The notes: generated by a model not told the origin, from the letters alone. A stretch of DNA of 64,000 nucleotides from Neisseria sp. Marseille-Q5346 (GCF_946902045.1 NZ_OX336253.1:1550001-1614000), one strand, 5' to 3'. Shown: positions 8,742-19,597, counted from the first letter of the stretch. A program made the numbers and translations.

Positions 8742-10171
8742 ATGTCGCAAAAATCTCAAATCGGCTTGGTTGCACTGACGGCCTTGGTTATCAGTTCCAT
8801 GATTGGTTCGGGTATTTTCAGCCTGCCGCAGAATATGGCTGCCGTTGCAGGTTCGCAGGCTTTGCTGTTGGGTTGGCTGATTACCGGTGTGGGCATTATC
8901 TTTCTCGGCCTGTCATTTTCGGCCTTGTCCAAACTTAAGCCCGAATTGGACGGTGGTATTTATACGTACGCTCGCGACGGCTTCGGCGATTTGATAGGTT
9001 TTTTCTCGGCGTGGGCTATTGGCTTTGCACCACGGTCGGTATTGTCGGCTATTTGGTGGTTGCGTTTGAAGCAGTAGGCGGATTTGTCGATACGCCGGGC
9101 AACGTGATTTTCGGTAAAGGCAACACATTTGCTGCTTTTGTTGGAGAATCAGTAATTGTGTGGCTGATTTACTGGTTGGTAGTGCGCGGTATTAAAGAAG
9201 CGGCAGGAGTAAACCTGATTGCGACGGCAGTCAAAGTATTTCCGCTGATTTTATTTATCGGTATGGCAGCCTATTTCTTTCAAACCGAAGTGTTTATGTC
9301 CGATTGGACGGGGGCGAGCCTTGCTACGCCTGAAAATCCTGATGTCAGCCTGATGACGCAGGTGAAAAACACAATGCTGATTACGTTGTGGGTATTTACC
9401 GGTATTGAGGGTGCGGCGGTTTTGTCCAAGCATGCGCGAAGTCGTGCTGATGTCGGTCGAGCAACCATTATCGGAGTCAGCTTGACACTGGCCATGTATG
9501 TGGCAATTACCGTCTTGGCTCAAGGCATTTTGCCTCGTGCGGATATTGCTGCAATGGCTAATCCGTCTATGGCGGGCGTGTTGGCGCACATGGTCGGTCC
9601 TTGGGGTAAAGTGCTGATTTCTTCCTGCCTGATTGTGTCTGTGCTGTCGTCTTATTTAAGTTGGACGCTGTATGCGACCGAGATTCCGCACATGGGTGCG
9701 AGAAACGGCGCATTTCCAAAATCGTTTATCCCGTTGAATAAAAACGAAGTGCCGCAGGGTTCGTTGATGTTTACCACTTTGACCGTGCAGTTTTGCCTAT
9801 TGCTGGTGTGGTTAAAAGGCGAGGATTATTCTGCCTTGCTGATGGTATCGACTTCCATGATTTTGATACCATATTTGTTAATTGGTGCATATCTGCTCAA
9901 ATTATCGCTGACACAAAAGGCTGCGGCAAAATACCGTCTTATCGGCGCGGCAGCAACGCTTTATGCGGCTTGGATTGTCTATGCGGCAGGCACGGAATAT
10001 TTGCTGCTTTCAGTCTTGCTCTATTTGCCCGGCGTATTACTGTTTCTCTATTCGCAAAAGAAACACTATGGAAGTTGTCAGTTCAACCGTATGGAAAAAG
10101 CCGTATTGGTATTGCTGTTGATTTTGGCTGTGCCGGCCGTACAGCAGTTTGTCGCTAGCTTACAAGCGTAA
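8742..10171 (+). pseudogene. Basic amino acid/polyamine antiporter-like (APC superfamily) permease, frameshifted
   Basis: An inner-membrane APC-superfamily permease resembling ArcD-type arginine/ornithine exchangers. It starts MSQKSQIGLVALTALVISSM followed by IGSGIFSLPQ and contains LDGGIYTYARDGFGD. The frame breaks at about 9013: the sequence GCGTGGGCTATTGG needs one more G to read SAWGYWLCTTVG. The rest, with roughly ten more membrane segments, is intact to 10171. The short product from 8742 stops at 9077. The gene follows mmuM closely, which suggests a methionine or S-methylmethionine role, but the sequence alone fits basic amino acid exchange better. Confidence 0.8.
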
Positions 10172-10184
10172 GCAGAAAGGTTTG

Positions 10185-10223
10185 AAAAAGGCCGTCTGAA
10201 ATCCATTTTCAGACGGCCTTTTA
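10185..10223 (+). terminator. Uptake-sequence hairpin terminator, bidirectional
   Basis: AAAAGGCCGTCTGAAA pairs with TTTTCAGACGGCCTTTT. It separates the plus-strand permease gene from the minus-strand rhodanese gene and has A/T tracts on both sides. Confidence 0.88.
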
Positions 10224-10237
10224 TTTATAAAACCGAT

Positions 10238-10585
10238 TCAATACCGCATCATTTTGCTGTCAACCTGCATTGCCCAGGCATCAATGCCGCCTTGCAGGTT
10301 GTAGAGGTTTTCAAATCCGGCGTCTTCCAAATACATTGCCGTGTGCAGGCTGCGGATGCCGTGGTGGCAGTAAACGACAATGGGCAAATCGTCGTCGGGC
10401 AGCTCGTTTTGACGCAGGGGGATGAGGTTCATCGGAATATGAATGGCAGCGGGCAGGGTGCAGATGGCGCGTTCTTCATCGGTGCGGACGTCGAGCAGAT
10501 GAAATGCGCGGCCTTCGTCCTGCCATTGTTTCAATTCGGTGGGCGAGAGTTGGATGATGTCGGTCATAGGGTTGGGTAAAAGCAT
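10238..10585 (-). CDS. Single-domain rhodanese-like protein
   Basis: A 115-residue (109 from the second ATG) single rhodanese domain that would carry sulfur as a persulfide on Cys. The active-site loop is VVYCHHGIRS, with Cys followed by a six-residue loop typical of sulfurtransferases. LLDVRTDEER near the N-terminus is the other family signature. Either ATG, at 10585 or 10567, could be the start; MTDIIQLSP from 10567 fits better the usual N-terminus, and neither has a clear ribosome site. It lies downstream of pcm on the same strand, with an uptake-sequence pair between. Confidence 0.85.
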   Translation of the reverse strand: MLLPNPMTDIIQLSPTELKQWQDEGRAFHLLDVRTDEERAICTLPAAIHIPMNLIPLRQNELPDDDLPIVVYCHHGIRSLHTAMYLEDAGFENLYNLQGGIDAWAMQVDSKMMRY

Positions 10586-10586
10586 G

Positions 10587-10612
10587 AGGCCGTCTGAATT
10601 TTCAGACGGCCT
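10587..10612 (-). terminator. Uptake-sequence hairpin after pcm, weak
   Basis: AGGCCGTCTGAA and its complement face each other with only two bases between. On the minus strand there is no T tract after the stem, so termination of pcm transcripts may be incomplete. Confidence 0.5.
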
Positions 10613-10617
10613 GTTGT

Positions 10618-11274
10618 TTAAAAATCGAAATCGCCAAACGGATTGGCCGATTTGTCTTCCAAGTGTGCTACGACGGTGTCGAACAATACCTTTTCGGAAA
10701 ACTCGTTGCCGTTGCGCGTCAGCAAAAGCGCGTGTTGTACCGGTTTGCGGCCGACGATGACCACCATATGGCCGCCGTCTTTCAGTTGCTCTTTCAGAAT
10801 TTCAGGTACGCTGTCTACTGCGCCGCCCACATAAATCGCATCAAAAGGAGCGCCTTGCGATGCTTCGGTCAGGCCGTTGTTTTGCACATAATCGACGTTG
10901 GTAAAGCCCAATTCGTCCAAAACTTTTTTGGCGCGTTGCTGCTGCTCGGCGTCGATGTCGTCGGTTACGACTTTGCCGGCCAGTTTGGACAGCAGGGCGG
11001 TTGCATAGCCTGAGCCTGTACCGATTTCTAAGACGGTTTCATCTTTTTTCAGTTTCAAGCCTTGAGCCAGGCGGGCAACGACTTTGGGTTCCAACATCTT
11101 ATGGCCGTTGGCCAGCGGCAGCTCCATATCCGCATAGGCCAAGCCTTGAAAAGCCTCGCCGACGAAATGTTCGCGCTCGATCTCCTCCAAAGCATCCAAA
11201 ATGTCGAAGTCCAAGACATCCCACGGACGAATCTGCTGTTCAACCATATTGAAACGCGCTTTTTCAAAGTCCAT
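10618..11274 (-). CDS. pcm: Protein-L-isoaspartate O-methyltransferase family protein
   Basis: A 218-residue SAM-dependent methyltransferase that recognises isoaspartyl residues in aged proteins. The SAM-binding motif LEIGTGSGYATALL sits near residue 80 and is followed by the family acidic and glycine motifs (FDAIYVGGAVDSVP). The start at 11274 (MDFEKARFNMVEQQIRPW) has GGAG seven bases upstream; a longer frame upstream is not supported. The N-terminal VEQQIRPWDVLD form is common in beta-proteobacterial homologues, some of which may act on other substrates. It is divergent from tpiA. Confidence 0.85.
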   Translation of the reverse strand: MDFEKARFNMVEQQIRPWDVLDFDILDALEEIEREHFVGEAFQGLAYADMELPLANGHKMLEPKVVARLAQGLKLKKDETVLEIGTGSGYATALLSKLAGKVVTDDIDAEQQQRAKKVLDELGFTNVDYVQNNGLTEASQGAPFDAIYVGGAVDSVPEILKEQLKDGGHMVVIVGRKPVQHALLLTRNGNEFSEKVLFDTVVAHLEDKSANPFGDFDF

Positions 11275-11457
11275 ATTTGTGCTCCGTTCAATTCTTAATT
11301 TTATCGAAACATACATTATAAATCCTTGTCGGAGAGTGTGCCATCTTTCAGACGGCCCCGGAGGCCCGTTAATAATTGCCAAGCGCACATATATCCACTA
11401 AACTTTCACATTACGCGACGCTATAACAAGCAACAACCAACACACGGAGCAATAAAG

Positions 11458-12231
11458 ATGTATCACCAAATCGGAATGTGGGACCAAAAATGGGTTATCG
11501 GCAACTGGAAAATGAACGGCCGACTCCAAAACAACAATGCGCTTATGCACCGCTTCCGTGTCATGCCAACCGCAGAACGCGTGTTAATCGGCCTGGCCGC
11601 TCCGACCGTTTATCTGTTGCAACTGCACAACGCCATGCAGATTGTTTTGAACAACCGCATCTTAACCTGTGCGCAAGACGTGAGCCGTTTCCCGAATAAC
11701 GGCGCATACACTGGCGAAGTGTCCGCCGAAATGCTTGCCGACATCGGTACAGACATCGTCCTCATCGGCCACTCCGAGCGCAGCCTTTATTTCGGCGAGA
11801 AAAACGAAATTCAACGCCGCAAAATGGAAAACGTCCTCAACGTCGGCCTGATTCCATTGTTGTGCGTCGGCGAAAGCCTGGAAGAGCGCGAAGCCGGTAA
11901 AGAACACGAAGTCATTGCCCACCAGCTTTCTATCCTGCAAGGTTTGGACACCAAAAACATTGCCGTTGCCTACGAGCCGGTTTGGGCGATCGGTACAGGC
12001 AAAGTTGCCACTGTCGAACAAATCGCCGACATGCACGCATTTATCTACAAAGAAATCTTGTCTTTGTGCGGAAGCGATGTTAAAATCCGCGTTCTTTACG
12101 GCGGAAGTGTGAAAGCGGATAACGCGGCCGACATCTTCGCAGTACCTCATGTAGACGGCGCATTGGTTGGTGGCGCGTCATTATCATATGACTCCTTTAC
12201 CGCCATCATCAACGCAGCACAAGCCTCGTAG
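11458..12231 (+). CDS. tpiA: Triosephosphate isomerase
   Basis: A 257-residue glycolytic enzyme that interconverts dihydroxyacetone phosphate and glyceraldehyde 3-phosphate. Catalytic residues are visible: Lys in GNWKMNGR near residue 18, His in GHSERS near residue 104, Glu in [10 protein letters not shown] near residue 176 and the phosphate-binding YGGSVK. The ATG at 11458 has a GGAG site; a second ATG at 11476 (MWDQKW) is the alternative and matches many homologues. It is followed seven bases later by secG, so the two are cotranscribed, an arrangement common in Neisseria. Confidence 0.95.
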   Translation: MYHQIGMWDQKWVIGNWKMNGRLQNNNALMHRFRVMPTAERVLIGLAAPTVYLLQLHNAMQIVLNNRILTCAQDVSRFPNNGAYTGEVSAEMLADIGTDIVLIGHSERSLYFGEKNEIQRRKMENVLNVGLIPLLCVGESLEEREAGKEHEVIAHQLSILQGLDTKNIAVAYEPVWAIGTGKVATVEQIADMHAFIYKEILSLCGSDVKIRVLYGGSVKADNAADIFAVPHVDGALVGGASLSYDSFTAIINAAQAS

Positions 12232-12238
12232 AAAACAT

Positions 12239-12598
12239 ATGGAAGCCTTTAAAACCCTTATCTGGATTATTAATATTATTTCCGCTCTATTTGTAATCGT
12301 GTTAGTATTGCTGCAACACGGTAAAGGTGCGGATGCCGGCGCAACATTCGGTTCCGGCAGCGGTAGCGCGCAAGGTGTATTCGGTTCTGCAGGTAATGCC
12401 AACTTCCTCAGCCGCTCGACTGCCGTTGCTGCAACATTTTTCTTTGCGACCTGCATGGCAATGGTGTATATTCACACCCACTCTAATAAGCACGGTTTAG
12501 ACTTCAGCGATGTGAAGCAGACCCAGCAAGCTCCTAAGCCTGCAACGCCTGCACAAAACAATACAACTCCTGTTGCTCCGAATCCTCAGCAGCAGTAA
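12239..12598 (+). CDS. secG: Preprotein translocase subunit SecG
   Basis: A 119-residue inner-membrane subunit of the SecYEG protein-export channel. Two membrane helices flank the conserved cytoplasmic loop: helix one around residues 4-24 (IIISALFVIVLVLLQ-like), then GKGADAGATFGSGSG, then helix two around residues 62-80. The C-terminal 35 residues are a Pro/Gln/Thr-rich tail. It begins seven bases after tpiA and runs directly into tRNA-Leu. Confidence 0.95.
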   Translation: MEAFKTLIWIINIISALFVIVLVLLQHGKGADAGATFGSGSGSAQGVFGSAGNANFLSRSTAVAATFFFATCMAMVYIHTHSNKHGLDFSDVKQTQQAPKPATPAQNNTTPVAPNPQQQ

Positions 12599-12612
12599 GA
12601 CAATTTGATTTA

Positions 12613-12699
12613 TGCCGACATGGTGGAATTGGTAGACACGCTATCTTGAGGGGGTAGTGGCCGTAGGCTGTGCGAGTTCAAATCTCGCTGTCGGCACCA
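12613..12699 (+). tRNA. tRNA-Leu(GAG)
   Basis: An 87-base type II tRNA including an encoded CCA. The acceptor stem GCCGACA pairs with TGTCGGC. The anticodon loop TTGAGGG gives GAG at 12648-12650. A long variable arm and the T arm GCGAGTTCAAATCTCGC are present. It lies 14 bases after secG and probably shares its transcript. Confidence 0.97.
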
Positions 12700-12711
12700 C
12701 ATTAGAAAATC

Positions 12712-12738
12712 TAACCGCTTTTTAGCGGTTATTTTTTC
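12712..12738 (+). terminator. Terminator after tRNA-Leu
   Basis: AACCGCT pairs with AGCGGTT across a short T-rich loop, followed by ATTTTTT. This is a conventional rho-independent terminator not made from uptake sequences. Confidence 0.88.
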
Positions 12739-12789
12739 GTCTTGAGAATCTGCCTTTCATTTATCTTTAGGCCGAGACAGGAAAAAACA

Positions 12790-13347
12790 ATGAAGCGTTT
12801 GGTTGTCGGCATCAGCGGTGCCAGCGGTTTTCAGTATGGCGTGAAGGCTTTGCAGCTTTTGCGTGCACATCAGGTAGAAACGCATTTGGTGGTTTCACAA
12901 GGGGCGGAGATGACCCGCGCTTTGGAAACGGATTACACTAAAGAAGACGTTTATGCTTTGGCGGATGTCGTGCATTCTATCCGTAATGTCGGGGCAAGTA
13001 TTGCCAGCGGTTCGTTTTTGACGGATGGAATGTTGATTGCGCCGTGTTCAATGAAGACCTTGGCTTCGGTTGCTCATGGATTTGCCGATAATTTGCTCAG
13101 CCGTGCGGCGGATGTAACATTGAAAGAGCGGCGCAAGCTGGTGTTGATGGTGCGTGAAGCGCCGTTAAACTTGGCGCACATTGAAAATATGCGCCGTGTG
13201 ACAGAGATGGGCGGTATCGTGTTTCCTCCCGTTCCGGCTTTATATCAGAAGCCTGAATCCATCGAAGATATGATTACACACAGCGTCTCTCACGCTTTGG
13301 ACTTGTTCGGTATTATTCAAAACGATGTGCCGCGCTGGCAGGGCTGA
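12790..13347 (+). CDS. ubiX: UbiX flavin prenyltransferase
   Basis: A 185-residue flavoprotein that makes prenylated FMN, the cofactor of UbiD decarboxylases in ubiquinone synthesis. The start [20 protein letters not shown] has the family's G-x-S-G-A-S/T FMN-binding motif. Further family signatures are [22 protein letters not shown] and the [12 protein letters not shown] motif. It is of typical length. An AGG site precedes the ATG at 12790. It follows the tRNA-Leu terminator and is followed by a small flavoprotein gene 54 bases later. Confidence 0.94.
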   Translation: MKRLVVGISGASGFQYGVKALQLLRAHQVETHLVVSQGAEMTRALETDYTKEDVYALADVVHSIRNVGASIASGSFLTDGMLIAPCSMKTLASVAHGFADNLLSRAADVTLKERRKLVLMVREAPLNLAHIENMRRVTEMGGIVFPPVPALYQKPESIEDMITHSVSHALDLFGIIQNDVPRWQG

Positions 13348-13401
13348 TATTTCAGACGGCCTGAAAATAAATTTAATACACTGAGAAAGAGGATAAAAAT
13401 C

Positions 13402-13836
13402 ATGCAAGCGATTCCTACCAATATCGTTAAATTTTTGAGCAATCATCATGTCGTCAGTATTGCCACTGCGGCAGAGGGCGAAGTTTGGGCGGCTTGTTGT
13501 TTTTATGTGTTTGATGAAGCCAATGCCCGCCTAATTGTGCTGACTTCTTTGAAAACAAAGCATGGCGGACTGATGAGCCGTTCTGCCAAAGTAGCCGGCA
13601 CCATCGCCGGTCAGCCTGACAGTATCACGAAAATCAGCGGTGTTCAGTTTGCGGCGACTGCCGCTTTGATTGAAGATGAAGCGGATTTGAAAGCGGCGCA
13701 GTCTTTATTTTACAAAGCACATCCTGCTGCTCGAGTGATGAAAAGTGATGTCTGGGCGTTGAATTTGGATAATGTAAAATTCACTGACAATAAATTGGTA
13801 TTCGCACAAAAAACGTATTGGAATCGTGAGGATTAA
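13402..13836 (+). CDS. Pyridoxamine-phosphate-oxidase-fold protein (UPF0306/YhbP-like)
   Basis: A 144-residue protein of the split-barrel FMN-binding fold, most like the YhbP/UPF0306 group, whose substrate is unknown. Recognisable parts are HHVVSIATAAEGEVWAACCF at the N-terminus, LTSLKTKHGGLM, and the GTIAGQPDSITKISGVQF segment typical of these barrels. An AGAGG site precedes the ATG. It lies just after ubiX, which may be coincidence or shared flavin chemistry. Confidence 0.75.
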   Translation: MQAIPTNIVKFLSNHHVVSIATAAEGEVWAACCFYVFDEANARLIVLTSLKTKHGGLMSRSAKVAGTIAGQPDSITKISGVQFAATAALIEDEADLKAAQSLFYKAHPAARVMKSDVWALNLDNVKFTDNKLVFAQKTYWNRED

Positions 13837-13876
13837 GAAAAGGCCATCTGAAAGATGAAATTTCAGACGGCCTTTG
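13837..13876 (+). terminator. Imperfect uptake-sequence terminator between converging genes
   Basis: AAAAGGCCATCTGAAA (one base off the uptake consensus) pairs with TTTCAGACGGCCTTT. It lies between the plus-strand UPF0306 gene and minus-strand ppk2 and can serve both. Confidence 0.85.
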
Positions 13877-13889
13877 GTAATGTTACAAA

Positions 13890-14819
13890 TTAATCGTGTC
13901 CGAGCTCGACAGTTTTGTCTTTGTAACGTGTATCAGGAACCAAAACGATTTTCTCGTCCACTTTGCCGATGGCTTTCACGTCTTTGCCCGGATAGTCCAG
14001 CTGATGCAGGAAGTAGCGGATACAGTTCAAACGTGCACGTTTTTTGTCGTCGGAACGGATGATGACCCAAGGCGCGTCGCCGGTGTGGGTGTGGAAGAAC
14101 ATGGCGTTTTTGGCTTCGGTGTAGTCGTCCCAGCGGTCGAGCGACTGGATATCCACAGGAGACAGTTTCCAGTGTTTCAGCGGGTCGTCACGGCGGGAGA
14201 TGAAGCGACGGAGTTGTTCTTCACGGGATACGGAGAACCAGAATTTGAACAGATGGATGCCGCTGGCAACCAGCATACGTTCCAATTCAGGGGTTTGACG
14301 CATGAAGAGCAGGTATTCGTTAGGTTCGCAGAAGCCCATTACGCGTTCTACGCCGGCACGGTTGTACCATGAGCGGTCGAAGAATACCATTTCGCCTGCG
14401 GTCGGCAGGTTTTGGATGTAGCGTTGGAAATACCATTGGCCGCGTTCGGTAGTGGTTGGTTTTTCCAAAGCAACCACGCGCGCGCCACGCGGATTCAGGT
14501 GTTCCATAAAGCGTTTGATGGTACCGCCTTTACCGGCTGCGTCGCGGCCTTCAAACAGGCTGACGATACGCTGACCGGAATCTTTAACCCAGCTTTGTAC
14601 TTTCAACAATTCGATTTGCAGCTTCTGTTTTTCTTTTTCGTAAACAGAGCGGCGCATACGTTGTTTGTACGGGTAGTTGGCAGGAAGCGGTGCGCTGCTG
14701 GAATCTTCGTCAGTGCCGCGTCCTTCGTGTTCCAAAACAGCCTTTTCGAATACTTGCAGCTGGTCTTGTTTCTCGCCCAGTTCAACATTCTCGAACGGTT
14801 CTAATTGGTGGTCTGCCAT
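13890..14819 (-). CDS. ppk2: Polyphosphate kinase 2
   Basis: A 309-residue PPK2-family kinase that transfers phosphate between polyphosphate and nucleotides in the cytosol. Walker A is FEGRDAAGKGGTIKRF near residue 90, Walker B is FFDRSWYNRAGVERVMGF near residue 150, and the lid region SRRDDPLKHWKLSPVD is present. Length and the long acidic N-terminus fit the single-domain PPK2 class. The ATG at 14819 has AAGGAG eight bases upstream. Which nucleotide it prefers cannot be read from the sequence. Confidence 0.9.
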   Translation of the reverse strand: MADHQLEPFENVELGEKQDQLQVFEKAVLEHEGRGTDEDSSSAPLPANYPYKQRMRRSVYEKEKQKLQIELLKVQSWVKDSGQRIVSLFEGRDAAGKGGTIKRFMEHLNPRGARVVALEKPTTTERGQWYFQRYIQNLPTAGEMVFFDRSWYNRAGVERVMGFCEPNEYLLFMRQTPELERMLVASGIHLFKFWFSVSREEQLRRFISRRDDPLKHWKLSPVDIQSLDRWDDYTEAKNAMFFHTHTGDAPWVIIRSDDKKRARLNCIRYFLHQLDYPGKDVKAIGKVDEKIVLVPDTRYKDKTVELGHD

Positions 14820-14934
14820 AAAGTCTCCTTATCGATTAAGTTTTAAATGATATGGTGTGGTATGACTTGATTTTACCTCTTTATGCTGTGTTAGCCTACA
14901 TAAAATTACACATAAGCGATTTTTTCCGGCTTGT

Positions 14935-14964
14935 TTGATAATTTTTGTAAAAACAGCGTATAAT
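14935..14964 (+). promoter_or_regulatory. Promoter of pabBC
   Basis: TTGATA (14935-14940) and TATAAT (14959-14964) are separated by 18 bases. The predicted start near 14971 leaves a leader of about 16 bases before the ATG at 14987, with no obvious ribosome site. Confidence 0.6.
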
Positions 14965-14986
14965 CAGCCTATTTGTATCATACATC

Positions 14987-16771
14987 ATGCCTTATTTCGC
15001 CCTGTTCGACGATGCGTTAAGCGGTCGTGCAAAACTCTATCAAAATCATGTGGAAAGCTGCCTTTTTCATCATAACGAACTGGCGTCGTTGGATGATGTT
15101 TTGCATGCAGGTTGGAAAAAAGGCCTGCATGCAGTGTTGTTTGTAGACTACGAATTTGGGTTGCCGCTGATGGATATTCCATCTGGCCGCAGTGGCAGTC
15201 TACGTTTGCACTGGTTTGCCGATTGTTCTGAAATCGATGCCGAAAGCTGGTTGGCCAATCATTCAGACGGCCTGGCGGCAGGTATCTCCACTCCCCGATT
15301 CTCCGTATCCGAAGCCGATTATCTCGAGCATATCAACCAAATCCACGAGGCCATCCGCCGTGGAGATACCTATCAAATCAATTACACCGAGCGCCTACAC
15401 CTGCAAGCTTACGGCAATCCGATTCAGCTTTACCGCCGCTTGCGCCAGCCTGTGCCGTATGCCGTTTTGTCTTGTCTGCCCGACGGGGCAGGGCAGGAAG
15501 CGTGGACTTTGTGTTTTTCTCCCGAACTTTTCCTCAAAATCGATTCAGACGGCCTGATCACAACCGAGCCGATGAAAGGCACTGCGCCGATTCTTCATGA
15601 CGGACAAGATGAACGCCGCGCCGTTGAATTGCAAAACGATCCGAAAAACCGCGCCGAAAATGTGATGATTGTCGATTTGTTGCGCAACGACCTCGGCAAA
15701 ATCGCGCAAACGGGCAAAGTACGCGTGCCTGAACCGTTTAAAGTTTCCCGTTTCGGCAGTGTTTGGCAGATGACCAGTGCCATCGAAGCGCAGGCGCTGC
15801 CTGATGTTTCGGTTGCCGATATTCTCCGCGCAGCCTTCCCGTGCGGCAGTATTACTGGTGCGCCCAAACGCATGAGTATGCAGATTATTGAGTCTCTTGA
15901 ATCCGAACCGCGTGGTTTGTACACAGGCAGCATCGGCTTTTTGCATCCGTGTGAGACGGGTTTGGGGTTTGAAGGCGTATTTAATGTTGTGATTCGTACC
16001 TTATCCCTGAAGTCAATTTCAGACGACCTTTATCAAGGTGTTTATGGCGTGGGTTCGGGGATTGTGATTGATAGCGATCCTGAAGCCGAATATCGCGAGT
16101 GCGGTTGGAAGGCGCGTTTCCTCAATGACTTGAGGCCTGATTTCGGTATTTTTGAAACCATGCGCGTGCAATACAAACAATGCCGTTTGCTCGATTTGCA
16201 TTTAGACCGTCTGAATAGATCGGCACAAGCGCTCAACCTGCTTTGGCCTCAAAATGCGGCAGAGCAAATTCAACACTATATAGATGCGTTGCCAAATGGG
16301 TTGTTTAGAGTCAAAGCAGCTTTGTTTTCAGACGGCCTTGCATTGAGCCATGCGGCTGTTTCTGAATTGGATGGACAACAATACGTCATCCTGAGTGGGT
16401 GCACATTAAGCCAACGCGATTATCTGCGCCGCTTCAAAACCACACGCCGTGAAATTTTTGACCAAGCATGGAAAACGGCAGAAGGGCAGGGTGCATTTGA
16501 CAGCCTGTTTTTCAATTCAGACGGCCTGTTGTTAGAGGGTGGAAGAAGCAATGTGTTCGTCAAATATCAAGGACAATGGCTTACGCCGTCTTTGGATTTG
16601 GATATTTTGAACGGGGTAATGCGCCAAGCGGTATTGAAGCAGCCGCAGCTATATTTAGGTGTGGATACAATCAAGGAAACCCACATCACGCGCGCGATAT
16701 TGGAAAATGCGGAAGAAATCCGTTTGAGTAACGCTTTAAGGGGCATGTTTGCGGTTTCGCTCCGTAAATAA
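14987..16771 (+). CDS. pabB: Fused aminodeoxychorismate synthase component I / aminodeoxychorismate lyase (PabB-PabC)
   Basis: A 594-residue bifunctional enzyme for 4-aminobenzoate, the folate precursor. Residues 1-350 are the chorismate-binding domain with QINYTERL, the catalytic-region motifs TEPMKGTAP and ENVMIVDLLRNDLG, and CGSITGAPK. Residues 370-594 are a fold-IV PLP lyase domain with FGIFETMRV and the C-terminal LTPSLDLDILNGVMRQ and KETHITR. Five uptake sequences lie inside the gene (near 15265, 15545, 16018, 16328 and 16518), most read as SDGL. A decayed copy of the C-terminus is at 2196-2412. The glutamine amidotransferase partner PabA is not in the window. Confidence 0.93.
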   Translation: MPYFALFDDALSGRAKLYQNHVESCLFHHNELASLDDVLHAGWKKGLHAVLFVDYEFGLPLMDIPSGRSGSLRLHWFADCSEIDAESWLANHSDGLAAGISTPRFSVSEADYLEHINQIHEAIRRGDTYQINYTERLHLQAYGNPIQLYRRLRQPVPYAVLSCLPDGAGQEAWTLCFSPELFLKIDSDGLITTEPMKGTAPILHDGQDERRAVELQNDPKNRAENVMIVDLLRNDLGKIAQTGKVRVPEPFKVSRFGSVWQMTSAIEAQALPDVSVADILRAAFPCGSITGAPKRMSMQIIESLESEPRGLYTGSIGFLHPCETGLGFEGVFNVVIRTLSLKSISDDLYQGVYGVGSGIVIDSDPEAEYRECGWKARFLNDLRPDFGIFETMRVQYKQCRLLDLHLDRLNRSAQALNLLWPQNAAEQIQHYIDALPNGLFRVKAALFSDGLALSHAAVSELDGQQYVILSGCTLSQRDYLRRFKTTRREIFDQAWKTAEGQGAFDSLFFNSDGLLLEGGRSNVFVKYQGQWLTPSLDLDILNGVMRQAVLKQPQLYLGVDTIKETHITRAILENAEEIRLSNALRGMFAVSLRK

Positions 16772-16872
16772 ATGGCAATAGTCAAATCATAGTGATTCAA
16801 ATTGTCGTAAAGCGGCAATATCCGATAGAATACGTCATTTCAACAATGAGGCCGTCTGAAAGGGAAAACAAT

Positions 16873-17733
16873 ATGGCAAAAGCAAAAGGTGGATTGGGGC
16901 GCGGTTTGGATTCGCTGATTTCCAATGCAGTGGACAGCAGCAGTAGCGACCGCCTGACAACGGTTGCCATCGCCGATATTCAGCCCGGCCGTTATCAGGC
17001 GCGCGTGCAAATTGATGACGAAGCTTTGCAGGAATTGGCCGATTCCATTAAAGCACAAGGCATTATCCAGCCGGTTATCGTACGCGAAAGAGGTCTGTCT
17101 CAATATGAATTGATTGCCGGCGAACGCCGTTGGCGCGCTTCTCAGTTGGCCGGTTTGACCGAAATTCCCGTCGTCATTAAAACCATCAGCGACGAAACCG
17201 CGTTGGCCATGGGTTTGATTGAAAACCTGCAACGTGAAAATCTCAATCCGATTGAAGAAGCACAAGGTTTGAAACGCCTTGCCGACGAATTCGGCCTGAC
17301 TCATGAAACCATCGCAAAAGCCGTCGGTAAAAGCCGTAGTGCCATCTCCAACAGCCTGCGTCTGTTGAGCCTGCCTGAGCCGGTTCAGGAAATGCTTTAC
17401 CAACGCCGTCTGGAAATGGGTCATGCCCGCGCGTTGCTGACCTTGCATGTGGTTGATCAATTGGAGTTGGCGCAGAAAGCCGTAAAAAACGGTTGGTCGG
17501 TGCGTGAGGTAGAGCGCCGCAGCCAGTTGGCACATCAAAAAGCCAAGCCCGAAGCAGCCAAAACCATCAGCCCGGATATCCGCCGCATCAATGATGCATT
17601 GACCGAGCGTTTGGGCGTTAATGCCGAAGTCAAAACCAGTAATCAGAAAAAAGGCAAAATCGTGCTGCATTTTGATACGCCGGAAACATTCGAATATTTG
17701 CTGAAGCAGTTAGGCATCAATCAAGCGTTCTAA
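16873..17733 (+). CDS. parB: Chromosome partitioning protein ParB
   Basis: A 286-residue ParB that binds parS sites, spreads along DNA as a CTP-dependent clamp and works with ParA in chromosome segregation. The N-terminal CTP-binding motifs are GERRWRAS near residue 80 and ENLQRENLNPIEEAQG near residue 110. A helix-turn-helix follows (AKAVGKSRSAISNSLRLL), and the dimerisation domain occupies the C-terminus. The start MAKAKGGLGRGLDSLI is the classical ParB N-terminus; its AGGGAA site lies directly after an uptake sequence. ParA is not in the window and I found no parS site by eye. Confidence 0.95.
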   Translation: MAKAKGGLGRGLDSLISNAVDSSSSDRLTTVAIADIQPGRYQARVQIDDEALQELADSIKAQGIIQPVIVRERGLSQYELIAGERRWRASQLAGLTEIPVVIKTISDETALAMGLIENLQRENLNPIEEAQGLKRLADEFGLTHETIAKAVGKSRSAISNSLRLLSLPEPVQEMLYQRRLEMGHARALLTLHVVDQLELAQKAVKNGWSVREVERRSQLAHQKAKPEAAKTISPDIRRINDALTERLGVNAEVKTSNQKKGKIVLHFDTPETFEYLLKQLGINQAF

Positions 17734-17752
17734 CGGCTTTATAAACAGAACG

Positions 17753-17792
17753 GGCCGTCTGAAAAAAGCTTTTCAGACGGCCTCAATTTTTG
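17753..17792 (+). terminator. Uptake-sequence terminator after parB
   Basis: GGCCGTCTGAAAA pairs with TTTTCAGACGGCC, followed by TCAATTTTT. Confidence 0.85.
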
Positions 17793-17952
17793 AAAAAGCG
17801 TAGAGCGTATAAATGTTTACAATACAAATCAAAATCTTCTGTAAAATCTATGTAACAACATGTAATTTGTGTTAAACTCCATTCCAGCAAAGATTTGTTT
17901 TATATGTGTTAATCATTTATTTATGAAAGGTTCACAAAGATTAACATATTGC

Positions 17953-17981
17953 TTGACGTTAACAAACTTCTTGATTATATT
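17953..17981 (+). promoter_or_regulatory. Promoter of the ATP synthase operon
   Basis: TTGACG (17953-17958), a 17-base spacer and TATATT (17976-17981) make a strong sigma-70 promoter. Transcription would begin near 17988, about 26 bases before the atpI ATG at 18014. Confidence 0.75.
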
Positions 17982-18013
17982 AGCCTGCCTTGCTTTTTGG
18001 GGTGCAAAGTACA

Positions 18014-19223
<1,210 letters not shown>

Positions 19224-19242
19224 TCAAGTAGTTTTTTTGTAG

Positions 19243-19524
<282 letters not shown>

Positions 19525-19597
19525 TCAAGACGGAGCGATCCGTTCAGATACAGGCTTGCCGTCTGTTTGATTAACCCAGATACGAAGGTTAAGTAAC

